Shown here one piece after another: positions 22,475-31,857 of a DNA stretch of 64,000 nucleotides. The notes below the pieces were generated by a model that was not told where the DNA came from, searched no databases, and worked only from the letters and a program-made list of their open reading frames with translations. How positions within the stretch are numbered: position 1 is the first letter of the stretch; every line of letters starts with the position of its first letter. This DNA is from Buxus sempervirens. Taxonomy: Eukaryota; Streptophyta; Magnoliopsida; Buxales; Buxaceae. The DNA is taken from the NCBI GenBank assembly GCA_947561395.2, contig OX387183.1, positions 38,918,901-38,982,900 on the forward strand. Reading direction: 5' to 3'. The position numbers and the translations under genes were made by a program.

Positions 22475-22909
22475 ATTTGATGAGACCATCTCCCATGCCA
22501 AAATTCAATTAGATGATTACACCCTCCCAATGTTCAAATTTTATCCTCTCAAACATTCATCATATCGAACAAAACTAGCTAGGAGGAAAACTATAGAAAG
22601 GATGATTCTGACCAATATTCTCAGTCCAATTTTGCACATAAACTTATGTTTACATGTGGCCAACTAAGTGAGAGTTACCAAATGCGTCCAGAAACAAACT
22701 GAGTGCTAGTCAAGCAATGAGATGCAAACTTTGGAGTTGATGACCATCTTTACAAACTAGCCCTATTATTTTATTTCATTTAGAAGATAAGGACAGATCA
22801 ATAGCACTCCAATTATACCTTACTAAAGAATACATTGATCCCTGTCTCAGCACATGTTTCCCCTCTGCCTCCTGGATTTGGTCGTGGTGGGCTGTAAAGG
22901 AATATTCAA

Positions 22910-23960
22910 ATCCAAAATTTCTTGTCACAACAAGAAATTCCATTTAAGGACTTGTAAATCACTTGTAAATTGCATTTAGGGACTTGTAAACCCTATTAGT
23001 AGACTTGTAAACCTCATTTACGGACTTGTAAACCGAGTCTATGGACTTGTAAATTGCATTTAGGGACTTGTAAACCGAGTCTACGGTTTACGAAATCCAT
23101 TTAGGGAGTTGTAAACCGAGTCTACGGACTTATAAATTCCATTTAGGGACTTGTAAACCACTTGTAAATTGCATTTAGGGACTTGTATACCCTATTAGTA
23201 GACTTATAAATCTCATTTACGGACTTGTAAACCTCATTTATGGACTTGTAAACCCAGTCTATGGACTTGTAAATTCTATTTAGGGACTTATACACCACTT
23301 GTAAATTGCATTTAGGGACTTGTAAACCCTGTAGTAGACTATAAACCTCATTTACGGACTTGTAAACCGAGTCTACGGACTTGTAAATTCCATTTAGGCA
23401 ATTGTAAACCACTTGTAAATTGAATTTTGGGACTTGTAAACCCTATTAATAGACTTGTAAACCTCATTTACGGACTTGTAAACCGAGTCTACGGACTTGT
23501 AAATTCCATTTAGGGACTTGTAAACCACTTATAAATTGCATTTAGGGACTTGTAAATCGAGTCTACGGACTTGTAAATTCCATTTAGGGACTTGTACACC
23601 ACTTGTAAATTCCATTTAGGGACTTGTACACCACTTGTAAATTGCATTTAGGGACTTGTAAACCCTGTTAGTAGACGAGAAACCTCAATTACAAACTTGT
23701 AAACCGAGTTTATGGACTTGTAAATTCCATTTAGGGACTTGTAAACCGAGTTAACGGACTTGTAAATTGCATTTAGGGACTTGTAAACCACTTGTAAATT
23801 ACATTTAGGGACTTGTAAACCCTGTTAGTAGACTTGTAAACCTCATTTACGGACTTGTAAATTACACGGACTTGTAAATTCCGTCTATACAGACTTGTAA
23901 ATTCCATTTAAGGACTTGTAAATTCCTTTTACGGGTTTGTAAACCACTTATAAAGTGAAA
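22910..23960 (+). repeat. Satellite array 1 (gacttgtaaa repeat), plus orientation
   Basis: About 45-50 variants of a 20-22-base unit. Common forms are ggacttgtaaaccgagtcta, ggacttgtaaattccattta and gacttgtaaacctcattta, mixed with a shorter accacttgtaaattgc form. Higher-order order is visible: the series 'aaattgcattta / aaaccctattagta / aaacctcatttacg / aaaccgagtcta / aaattccattta' recurs several times with a period of about 130 bases. The array touches the RBR fragment on its left. Open frames across it are repeat artefacts. Confidence 0.95.
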
Positions 23961-24421
23961 ATGAAGTGATATTGGTATACCATGTCTGAGTTGTTATATG
24001 TTTTATAATTTATTGGTATACTATCTGGTGTTGTTATATGTTTTCTAATGTATTTTCTCCCTATTTATTCCTCTAAAGTATTTCGACGTACATGCCAAAC
24101 CAGTGGCTTTATGCACTTTAAGAATATAGAAAGATCCTAGGCAAACTATGGTTTCTAAAGTTTTTACTAAAATGTCTTCTAAAGTTGTTAATAAGCTCCT
24201 TTTGTAGCTCTTGTGACCTTCAAATCTATTGATTAACAAAAATAGATGGAGAAACCATGGCCTAATAAGCATTTTAGGTTTCATGAACGGTTTGTTCAGA
24301 TTATCCTGTAAAATGTTTATGGGAATATTAGCAACTAAGTAAATTAGTATTTCTCGTAGATGTTTCTTTGTGTCAATCTAAAAAAAATTGCCTTTGATGG
24401 GATGGAATGTTGTACATGCAG

Positions 24422-24965
24422 GATACAGGGATGCTTGGTGCTGACTACTGTGAAACCAACGTTGAAGTAGCATCACTATTGGCTGAAGGGAGGGTTCCAA
24501 TTGGCATAGGAGAAAATACAGAAATCAAGTAACCTAAAGCATTTATTTTATAGATTATATAGCTCTATACCTTCTACTTACTCAAAAATCTTATTGTTCT
24601 GTTTTTTAGGAACTGCATCATTGACAAGAATGCAAGAATTGGAAAGAATGTCATCATTTCTAATTCAGAGGTATAGTTCCTTAAGCATTTTTTGGAATTT
24701 CATAATCCATGATAAAGTTGCCTCAACTTACCAGTTTGTACTCATGGTACAGTCCAGCAAATCAGCATATATGCCACATAAGTGGACAAATGCCATTCTT
24801 CTGTTTTGATTTCACGACTCAAAAGTCCTTTGCCTCATTTTATTTCCTTGGTTATGTCTGTAGGGGATACAAGAGGCTGACAGATCTTCAGAAGAAATCT
24901 ATATCAGATCCGGCATCACAGTCATATTAAGGAACTCAACAATTAAAGATGGATCTGTCATATAA
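24422..24965 (+). pseudogene. Captured ADP-glucose pyrophosphorylase large-subunit 3' exons
   Basis: Three exons, 24422-24528, 24610-24670 and 24864-24965, encode the last 89 residues of a plant AGPase large subunit. Exon 1 has [19 protein letters not shown] and VPIGIGENT, exon 2 CIIDKNARIGKNVIISNSE, exon 3 GIQEADRS and STIKDGSVI followed by TAA. All four internal splice sites are intact GT/AG, and frames join correctly (atcaa/g). The acceptor of exon 1 (acatgcag/gat) is also present. This is the C-terminal beta-helix domain; the catalytic N-terminal domain is absent. The parent enzyme makes ADP-glucose for starch in plastids. This fragment could only serve as the tail of a chimeric transcript. 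Residues are conserved with no disruption, so capture was recent or the piece is constrained. Confidence 0.9.
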
Positions 24966-25606
24966 TAAATTCAGGTCCTAACTCAAGATGAAGATGCATT
25001 GAGGAAAAAGCATATCAAGTTGTCAATATACCAAGCATTTATTATCTTTCAACGCCAAAATTTTTCTTCACCACTGTAATTCTGTTTTTTGCAGCCTTGT
25101 TGCAATATAATAACACTACAGAATAATCTTGTGCCATTAGGCTTTCAATAGATTCTGAGCTGGTTCCATATATGGGCCTTTTTTTTTCGAAGAACTATTT
25201 AGAATACCATGTAAATCCTAGTTGTAATTCATCAACAGATTTGCCCTTCTGCTAATATGAGAAAGGGAACTACTATCAGATTTCAAAATTTTCTAAAACA
25301 TGGTTCCAGCTCACATGTCAAGAACTAGAAAAGATGACTTTGAAAGAAGATAAATTACATACATTGTATCAATTCTTCCGTCTTGTACACATGCTAGCCT
25401 TCAAAGAATGAATACAAGTGAATTTACTGATGTTCTCTTATATTTGGGAGTATTATTACATTAAAAAGGTTCCCCAGTATAAAAAATATCGATTTGCGCC
25501 AAATGACCTAGGTTGTCATTGACAACTAATCCACAATCAATTTAAGAACTTGCTGGAAGAGCATTAGTTTATGAATCTTAGGCTCCAACTGATTCCTAAA
25601 TTGATG

Positions 25607-25964
25607 CCAGAGCTAGACATCACTAGCTGCAGGGCTTGAGCGATGGAGAACAACACAGTCAATCGCTTGAGCGGTCCATCAAGCTTTATCTAGCTCTGGT
25701 CGCTGTTGATTTTTCTGTATAACCCGAGACCAGAGCTAGACATCGCTAGCTGCAGGGCTCGAGCGATGGAGAACAACACAGGCAATCGCTTGAGCTGTCC
25801 ATCAAGCTTTATCTAGCTCTGGTTGCTGTTGATTTTTCTGTATAACCCAAGACCAGAGCTAGACATCGCTAGCTGCAGGGCTCGAGCGATGGAGAACAAC
25901 ACAAGCAATCGCTTGAGCGGTCCATTAAGCTTTATCTAGCTTTGGTCACTGTTGATCTTTCAAG
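25607..25964. repeat. Three tandem 123-bp units, each a hairpin
   Basis: Units start at 25607, 25730 and 25853 and are over 90% alike. Each begins ccagagctagaca and, near base 90, carries the inverse tctagctctgg. A second inner pair is ttgagcgat against atcgcttgag. Each unit can therefore fold on itself. No coding potential is supported. Confidence 0.9.
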
Positions 25965-26423
25965 GGTTGCAATTGCCTTTAGGGACGTACATTGATGATA
26001 CTTTCGTCATTAAAAGCTTTCATCTTATTCATGAAGAGAAAATTGATGAAACAAAAGAACTCTAAATAAACTTTAATCCATTCAATAAAGGTTTGGTCAT
26101 CAGAACACAAGAAAACTAAATTCCCCAGCATTAAAAATAAACAACAATTTACATGGCCGGCCCCGTACAAGTCAGTCAATGAAGAGTTGATACAAGAATA
26201 TGATGACTTAGAGACAAAAGAAAAGAAATGAACTAAAAGAAAAATAACCAATATGTCAGAAAACATGTCCAGCTCAAGAACATATTAACGCCATTTATCG
26301 TGCCTCAAAACCCGCACTCCATCCATTATAGACGTTCCCAAGGGATCTCCAGCTGCTCCTTTCATTCACCCAGCTTACAGTTACTAAGTTGAGGGTGATC
26401 GAGCTTGATTTACTTTGTCCACA

Positions 26424-26609
26424 TCATCTACACTTGCCCCTTGCCAGCTCCAACCATGGTTCCATGTTACCATTGTAGTGCATAACGGCCGCATGCTCAA
26501 TATCTGCCCGGTTGATGCTAGGATTATATCCTAGTGTCATTTTGAAACAATAGAACGTAATAAGTCCTGGAGGTAACATTCCAAAGCCATAGCAATACCC
26601 TGTCTTCAT
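26424..26609 (-). pseudogene. Captured galacturonosyltransferase (GAUT) C-terminal fragment
   Basis: The minus strand encodes LPPGLITFY, then LGYNPSINRADIEHAAVMHY and NGNMEPWLELA, matching the conserved end of GT8-family GAUT proteins, which build pectin in the Golgi. Between LITFY and LGYNPS the segment usual in GAUTs (about 15 residues ending in a WHVLG-like motif) is missing, so there is an internal deletion. After ELA the sequence departs from the family. No other exon of this gene was found nearby. Confidence 0.85.
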
Positions 26610-27904
26610 TTTGAAACAAGAATGATGATAAGTTTTGAGTCTATCCGCAAAGGAAATTCCACTGTTATAGAGCTTAAAGGAAATTTATATGTTGAAAGAC
26701 GAGCAATTGAATAGAACTAGATCATTGTACCCTTTCACCAGGACTCTAGCCTATATTTCTGGTGCATTTGCCCATCAATTCAGAGTGTTAAATTATTGGC
26801 CCAAGATGCATTCTAATTTACCTACCATTTTAATTAATTGCTCTTTTGAATGCTATCCAGAGTCCTAACTTAAAATACGTAGTCATTGGTTTCAGGGTGA
26901 CATGGATTGACTGCACTCTCCAGATGTGCCAGTTACCAAACAATGAAACCATGTAGAAATACAGGTCCAGTCTGAAATGAAAGAATACAATTATATGCAG
27001 ATTATGTCATATTAATGTATTATGTAGTCTCGAGACATTAGTATCTCAAACCAACCTTGATTATATGTAGCTGTATCAACTTTCATATTGTCTCATCTCA
27101 ACAGTCCAAGTTATGGGAATCTGTATTGGAAAATCAAAAGTACACATTCCATATGATCCATGCATCAAGTTTCATAAATCAAAATACACATGTCTACGAT
27201 ATCAAAGCACCCATTAACTATCCATAACATATCCACAGTATACCAAAATAATTCAAGTGTATCACCATCAATGGGGAAAAAAAATTCCTCATACAACCAC
27301 GATAAGTGTAAGCAAATTCTCATAGATAGCCTAGTCTATCAAAGAAAAGGGTTTGAAGAAAAAAAAATGAAAAACACTTTTTCTCTAGAAACAAGAAACC
27401 ATATTCATTGCAAAGAGAGTTCCTATATATAATACAACTTTCGCTGTAATTAATTATTACAAACGGGCAACAATTACACATAGGTGATGGACCCTCAAAC
27501 AAGCAACAGAAGGTGCATTTTTAAAATCCCACCTTTTAGCCAAGTCTAAAAAATACTACTCAAAAATCCACTGCCTAATGGATTGCTGCCACTATGGCAA
27601 TACTTGGAATCCATTTTTATAGATCAATAACATTTCCACTTCACCATCTACATTCACCAACCGGATTTTAGACATGAAAAAGCATTTACCTACATCCCCA
27701 CACAGCAAATCCTCCACCCAGAATCATCAAGATTCACAACCCTTTCATTCCTCGCCTCCACCCTGAAAAAAATTCTTTCTTTTGGATGTTATGATGTTAA
27801 TGACTAATGCGGATAAGGAAATATCATGTGATGTTTGGCTGGACCATAAGGACATTAAGTAGGTAGTTCCTAAAAACCGGCTAGGTCTACATGGTTGTGT
27901 TTCT

Positions 27905-28530
27905 TTGGTTACAAGTCCCTAAACGGCATTTGCAAGTGGTTTACAAGTCCCTAAATGGAATTTACAAGTCCGTAGACTCGGTTTACAAGTCCGTAAACTT
28001 GGTTTACAAGCCTACTAACAGGGTTTACAAGTCCATAAATGGAACTTATAAGTACTTTACAAGTCCCTAAATGGAATTTACAAGTCCGTAGACTTGGTTT
28101 ACAAGTCCCTAAATGGAATTTACAAGCCCATGAACTTGCTTTACAAGTCTATAAACTTGGTTTATAAGTTTGTAAATGAGGTTTACAAGTCCATAATTGC
28201 AATTTACAAGTGGTTTACAAGTCCCTAAATGGAATTTACAAGTCCGTATAGACGGAATTTAAAAGTCCATAGACTTGGTTTACAATTCCGTAGACTTGGT
28301 TTACAAGTCTACTAACAAGGTTTACAAGTCCCTAAATGCAATATACAAGTGGTTTACAAATCCCTAAATGGAATTTACAAGTCTGTAGACTCGGTTTACA
28401 AGTCCGTGAATGAGGTTTACAAGTCGTTTACAAGTCCGTAAATGGAATTTACAAGTCCGTAGACTCGGTTTACAAGTCTATAAACTTGGTTTACAAGTCC
28501 GTAAATGAGGGTTACAAGTCCCTAAATGCA
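27905..28530 (-). repeat. Satellite array 2, same family, opposite orientation
   Basis: The units are the same 20-22-base family as 22910-23960 but reverse-complemented: on the plus strand tttacaagtccctaaatgga, tttacaagtccgtagactcg, tttacaagtctactaacag. About 28 units. It ends just before the SPT6 fragment. With array 1 it forms a large imperfect inverted pair about 3.9 kb apart. Confidence 0.95.
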
Positions 28531-28598
28531 ATTTACAAGTACTCGAAGAGTTTATGAAGTAACAAAGCTTGCTATAAATTCCTTTCATCAGTTTTCAG

Positions 28599-29175
28599 GA
28601 GTTAAATGGATACATGAAAAACCACTTAATACATTTGAGGATGCACAGTGGCTTCTGGTCCAGAAGGCAAAGAAGAGAAACTCCTTCAAGTTACTTTAAA
28701 ATTGGCTGAGAATATTCTGAATGAGATAGTTTATGAAATAAATAATAATTATCTGAGTGATGGTGCTAGTAAATCAGCTCAACTATGGAATGAGCATTGG
28801 AAGCTAATTCTGCAAGATGCATTTTTTAATTTTATTTTTCCTTCCATGGAGAAGGAAGCGCGATCTTAATTGACTGCAAGAGCTAAGAATTGGCTACTTA
28901 TGGAATATGGGAAGAATTTATGGGATAAAGTTTCTGTTGCTCCATACCAGCGGAAGGAAAATCACATTAGCTCAGCTGATGAAGCTGCATTAAGGGTAAT
29001 GCCACATGAGGATATGGAAAGATTTGACAGCTCATGGACTTGGCAAGAAGGTTTTTATCAATGCTGTTGGTTTCTTACGTGTCCACGGGAGTGGTCTGAT
29101 TGCTACTAGCAGCCAATTGATAGACTTATTGGATGATACAAGAATTCATCCAGAGTCATATCGTCTTGGATGATA
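28599..29175 (+). pseudogene. SPT6: Captured SPT6 transcription-elongation factor fragment, broken
   Basis: After a ttttcag acceptor at 28598 the frame reads VKWIHEKPLNTFEDAQWLL, then shifts by one base near 28670. It continues with NYLSDGASKSAQLWNEHWK, a premature TAA at 28867 (a Leu codon in the family), AKNWLLMEYGK and VSVAPYQRKEN. Near 28998 it jumps to a region lying further toward the C-terminus in SPT6 (GKKVFINAVGFLRV, then SSQLIDLLDDTRIHPESY, in a shifted frame). The intervening part, several hundred residues in a normal SPT6, is gone. A 23-base local duplication (ggatgatacaagaattcatc) follows. SPT6 is a nuclear histone chaperone of elongating RNA polymerase II; this remnant is non-functional. 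Confidence 0.9.
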
Positions 29176-29879
29176 CAAGAATTCATCCAGTGGCAAGCTA
29201 TGAAATTAATCAAACAACCATTAACCACTTCTTGCAAACTTCAACCTACAAAGGCTGACAATTATCGTACTTACTAACCCACGATTTTCTAGCTTTCTTG
29301 CAGACAACCAGCCAATGCTACATGACTCAACTGGTCCTTCTGAACAAACAGAAGGCAAATAGAATCTACTTGGATTATAATGACCATTGGTCTATCATAT
29401 CCAATAAAGAAACATGAGTTTTCTCATCCATTTTTGCTAAATATCACTATTCTGCAAAACACGAGCTTTTCACTACAAAACAGAAACAATCAGTGAGTGC
29501 CTTAAGTGACCCAACAAATTAGAACCCATATTTCAAGATTTATTGCTCAACGCCATTTCAATAAGAACAATAAAAGGTTACATCAGAAAATATTTTCCTT
29601 GAATTTTAGCTCACAATGCATCTACTAATTCAGGGAAAAGGGAGAGTAGAATGCTGTTCAATTAAGCCATCATAATCAAGCTAGGTCTTATCGGAAACAT
29701 TCCTGAAGTACCAAAAACAGATTTGTAGTATTCACTTATTTAATAGAGAGAAGACAAGAAAACAAAATTGTTTTGTGAGTTAGAAAACGATACCATCCAA
29801 AACATCAATAAATTTTTGACAAGAAGCATGAAGGAATGCTAATATAATTCCTGAAAGCAGTAGGAAGCCTGGACATTAC

Positions 29880-30013
29880 CTCTCGCCTCGTGATCTTTTC
29901 CTTGAGAAGAAGTGGCACTTGTACTTGGAAATTGGAAGCAAAGAAATAAGGTCTTGAGAAAGACCACGACTTTGAGTTCCAACTGCCTCACCTAAATCAA
30001 GTAATTCCCGTAA
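29880..30013 (-). pseudogene. Captured BIG BROTHER-like E3 ligase exon
   Basis: The minus strand encodes ELLDLGEAVGTQSRGLSQ, DLISLLPISKYKC and FFSRKRSRGER, ending at an intact donor (gaggcgagag/gtaatg at 29880/29879). This is the exon just before the RING-H2 finger in BIG BROTHER-type ubiquitin ligases, which limit organ growth. The RING exon (CVICQMEY-type) was not found. The 5' border near 30013 is approximate; upstream codons to 30091 show no family resemblance. Confidence 0.85.
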
Positions 30014-31324
30014 ATAAACATGGTGTACATTAAACAATGTTACATGAGTGTCACTTTCATCTTTCAAACTCCATTTCAACACATCAAACATAGAGATCTA
30101 TAACACATTTTGCTGCAAAAAGATCATCTACTCCCAAAGGGCTGCATACATTTTTCAGAGATTCCACTGACTATTAAAATGAGTATTGCTTTTTAATAAT
30201 TACATCTCATAGAAAAAATTCATAGCCCATGAGTGATAACTAATGCAGCATGGAGCTTGCTAGGAGAACAATTTATAGCAAGCGGAAAGTTTTTATAGCA
30301 GAACTAGAATTGCAGATCATGACCAGCTTTTATTCTACGTACCAAGTAAGCATGATAAATATTCGACCCATTCTATTGAGGCCCATGTTAGGGTAAGAGG
30401 ATCAATGCCCAAACTATAGAAATGTTAGAAATTAGTAAAGCTAAAACCAAAATGTGAGGAAGGGAAACTTAGATACATAGGATGCTAAATGCAAGGCACA
30501 CACTTCCTCACTACACATGAAGTTGGCCAGCTAAGAATTAGATAGCCAAGAGAAACTGAATTTAGCTAACGATTAGGTAGCCAAGTCAGATTGAACTTTT
30601 GCACAGACTCTTCAGAAGAGAGCTAAAATTAAGAAACAGGCAGTTCTTTTCATATATACACTTATTTTGGGAGTAAAAAATAATAATAATTTCTACATGG
30701 TTAATTTCTAAATGCTACCAATTGTCAAGATTATCAGTAGTACTTAGTTACAGGATAAATATGTAACAAGAACCAATGCATCTGCCCTGCACAATCCCCA
30801 AGGTCCCATGGGCCTTAAAAGTGACAAATTTTTGTAGGCATTTTTGTATACAATCAAGCAATATAATAGAAGAAGACCACATCCCACCATGTTCCATGAC
30901 AGAGTGCATTGTGATATACTAACAGAGGAGTTCAGTTGGACAATGTCAAACAACCAGTTGAAGAGTTTCTCGGAAAGAATTATGCCATCAATTTGTATAA
31001 ACTGTCCAAAGTGAAAGCACTTCTTTTTGTTCGTAACAGTGCTCATTTTAAAAGGGAAAAGAATTAACCCATCAATTTGTATCAATTGTCCAAAATGAGA
31101 GCACTTTCTCCTTTTCGTTCGTAGCAGGGCTAACTTTAAAAAGGGAATTTAATACAGATCCACTCTCATCGACCCAGAAAAATAAGGTATTCCACAGACT
31201 AATACAGATCCACTCTCATCAACCCAGAAAAAGAAGGGCTAACTTTTAAAAGGACGAACAAGAAAGAACAAAATCTATAAAAGAGAAAAGAATGAATACG
31301 TTAAAACCTAAGTTAAAATATTAC
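30014..31324. other. Interior of the giant element, no gene identified
   Basis: AT-rich. A minus-strand frame at 31085-30744 (113 codons) has no recognised family. Two local duplications are visible: ttcatcaatttgtataaact-like blocks near 30990 and 31068, and aatacagatccactctcatc at 31151 and 31201. Confidence 0.5.
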
Positions 31325-31847
31325 CTTAAAATCGAACACGATGGCTGAACACGAAGTTGAATACGAACATGAACACAAACAAGAAGTCGAACACGATAGC
31401 TGGTGAATGCCAACAAGAACATGATGGCTGAACAAACGCTCGATTGAAAATTTTAGGGTGAACGAGGGCACGATTGAAAATGGTTTTCTCACGAAGAAAG
31501 CAAAGGTTGCAGAGCACTGGAGCACTGGTCGTTCTTGACACTCAATTGAAAGCACAACAAAGCTTGAAGAAGAAGTCACGACGAAGCTTGAAGAAGAAGT
31601 CACAAAGGGTTTAAGAGAAGGGCATTTAGGTAAACATGAGTAAGGGCAAAATGGGTAAGTGATAGTCTTAAAGGGCATTCTTGTCCGTGAATAGTAAAAC
31701 GCCACTTGTTTCTAAATGTTTTGAAAAAGTATCACTAAAAAGCAATTTCGACAAAGTTGATGACTGAAAAACAATTATTCTCATAAAGTAACACTAAAAA
31801 GCAATTTTGCCTTTGCGGCATCATGCGGCGGCAAACGATTTCAACCC
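31325..31847 (-). repeat. Right terminal inverted repeat
   Basis: Reverse complement of 17361-17980, without the extra hairpin. On the minus strand it opens gggttgaaatcgtttgccgc. Near 31559-31610 it has its own small tandem duplication (gaagcttgaagaagaagtca). Minus-strand frames across it (for example 31705-31313) are repeat artefacts. Confidence 0.8.
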
Positions 31848-31857
31848 GTGATACACA

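Larger units (their letters stand above)
21358..22893 (-). pseudogene. RBR1: Captured retinoblastoma-related (RBR) gene fragment, five exons
   Basis: On the minus strand five consecutive exon-like blocks match the C-terminal half of plant RBR: 22893-22819 ([16 protein letters not shown]), 22247-22071 ([28 protein letters not shown]), 21983-21864 ([19 protein letters not shown]), about 21768-21627 ([21 protein letters not shown]) and about 21461-21358 ([13 protein letters not shown]). Intron borders with GT and AG are still visible for several. The second block has an in-frame TGA at 22139 where an Arg codon is expected, and no acceptor is evident for the fourth block. The N-terminal half of the pocket, and the C-terminal tail after the fifth block, are missing. 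RBR represses E2F in the nucleus; this copy cannot. Capture as genomic DNA is implied by the retained introns. Confidence 0.9.
17361..31847. mobile_element. Giant Pack-MULE-like element with at least five host gene fragments
   Basis: The ends are long inverted repeats: 17361 onward starts ggatgaaatcgtttgcc, and the minus strand from 31847 starts gggttgaaatcgtttgcc. Similarity continues inward for about 520 bases. The flanks are tgatacata (17352-17360) and tgatacaca (31849-31857), an 8-of-9 match that could be an aged 9-bp target duplication as made by Mutator-like elements. Inside are fragments of RBR (minus), ADP-glucose pyrophosphorylase large subunit (plus), GAUT (minus), SPT6 (plus) and a BIG BROTHER-like ligase (minus), with introns retained in several. 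Two satellite arrays lie in opposite orientation. I see no transposase. Pack-MULEs are usually only a few kb, so 14.5 kb is exceptional. The alternative is two separate elements plus unrelated gene debris. Confidence 0.6.

Noticed and set aside
23143..23412. A minus-strand frame with repeated VYKSVNEVYKS
   Set aside because: It is a translation of the satellite array.
22910..28530. CRISPR-like regular repeats
   Set aside because: There are no unique spacers, the unit varies, and the genome is a plant's. This is a satellite.
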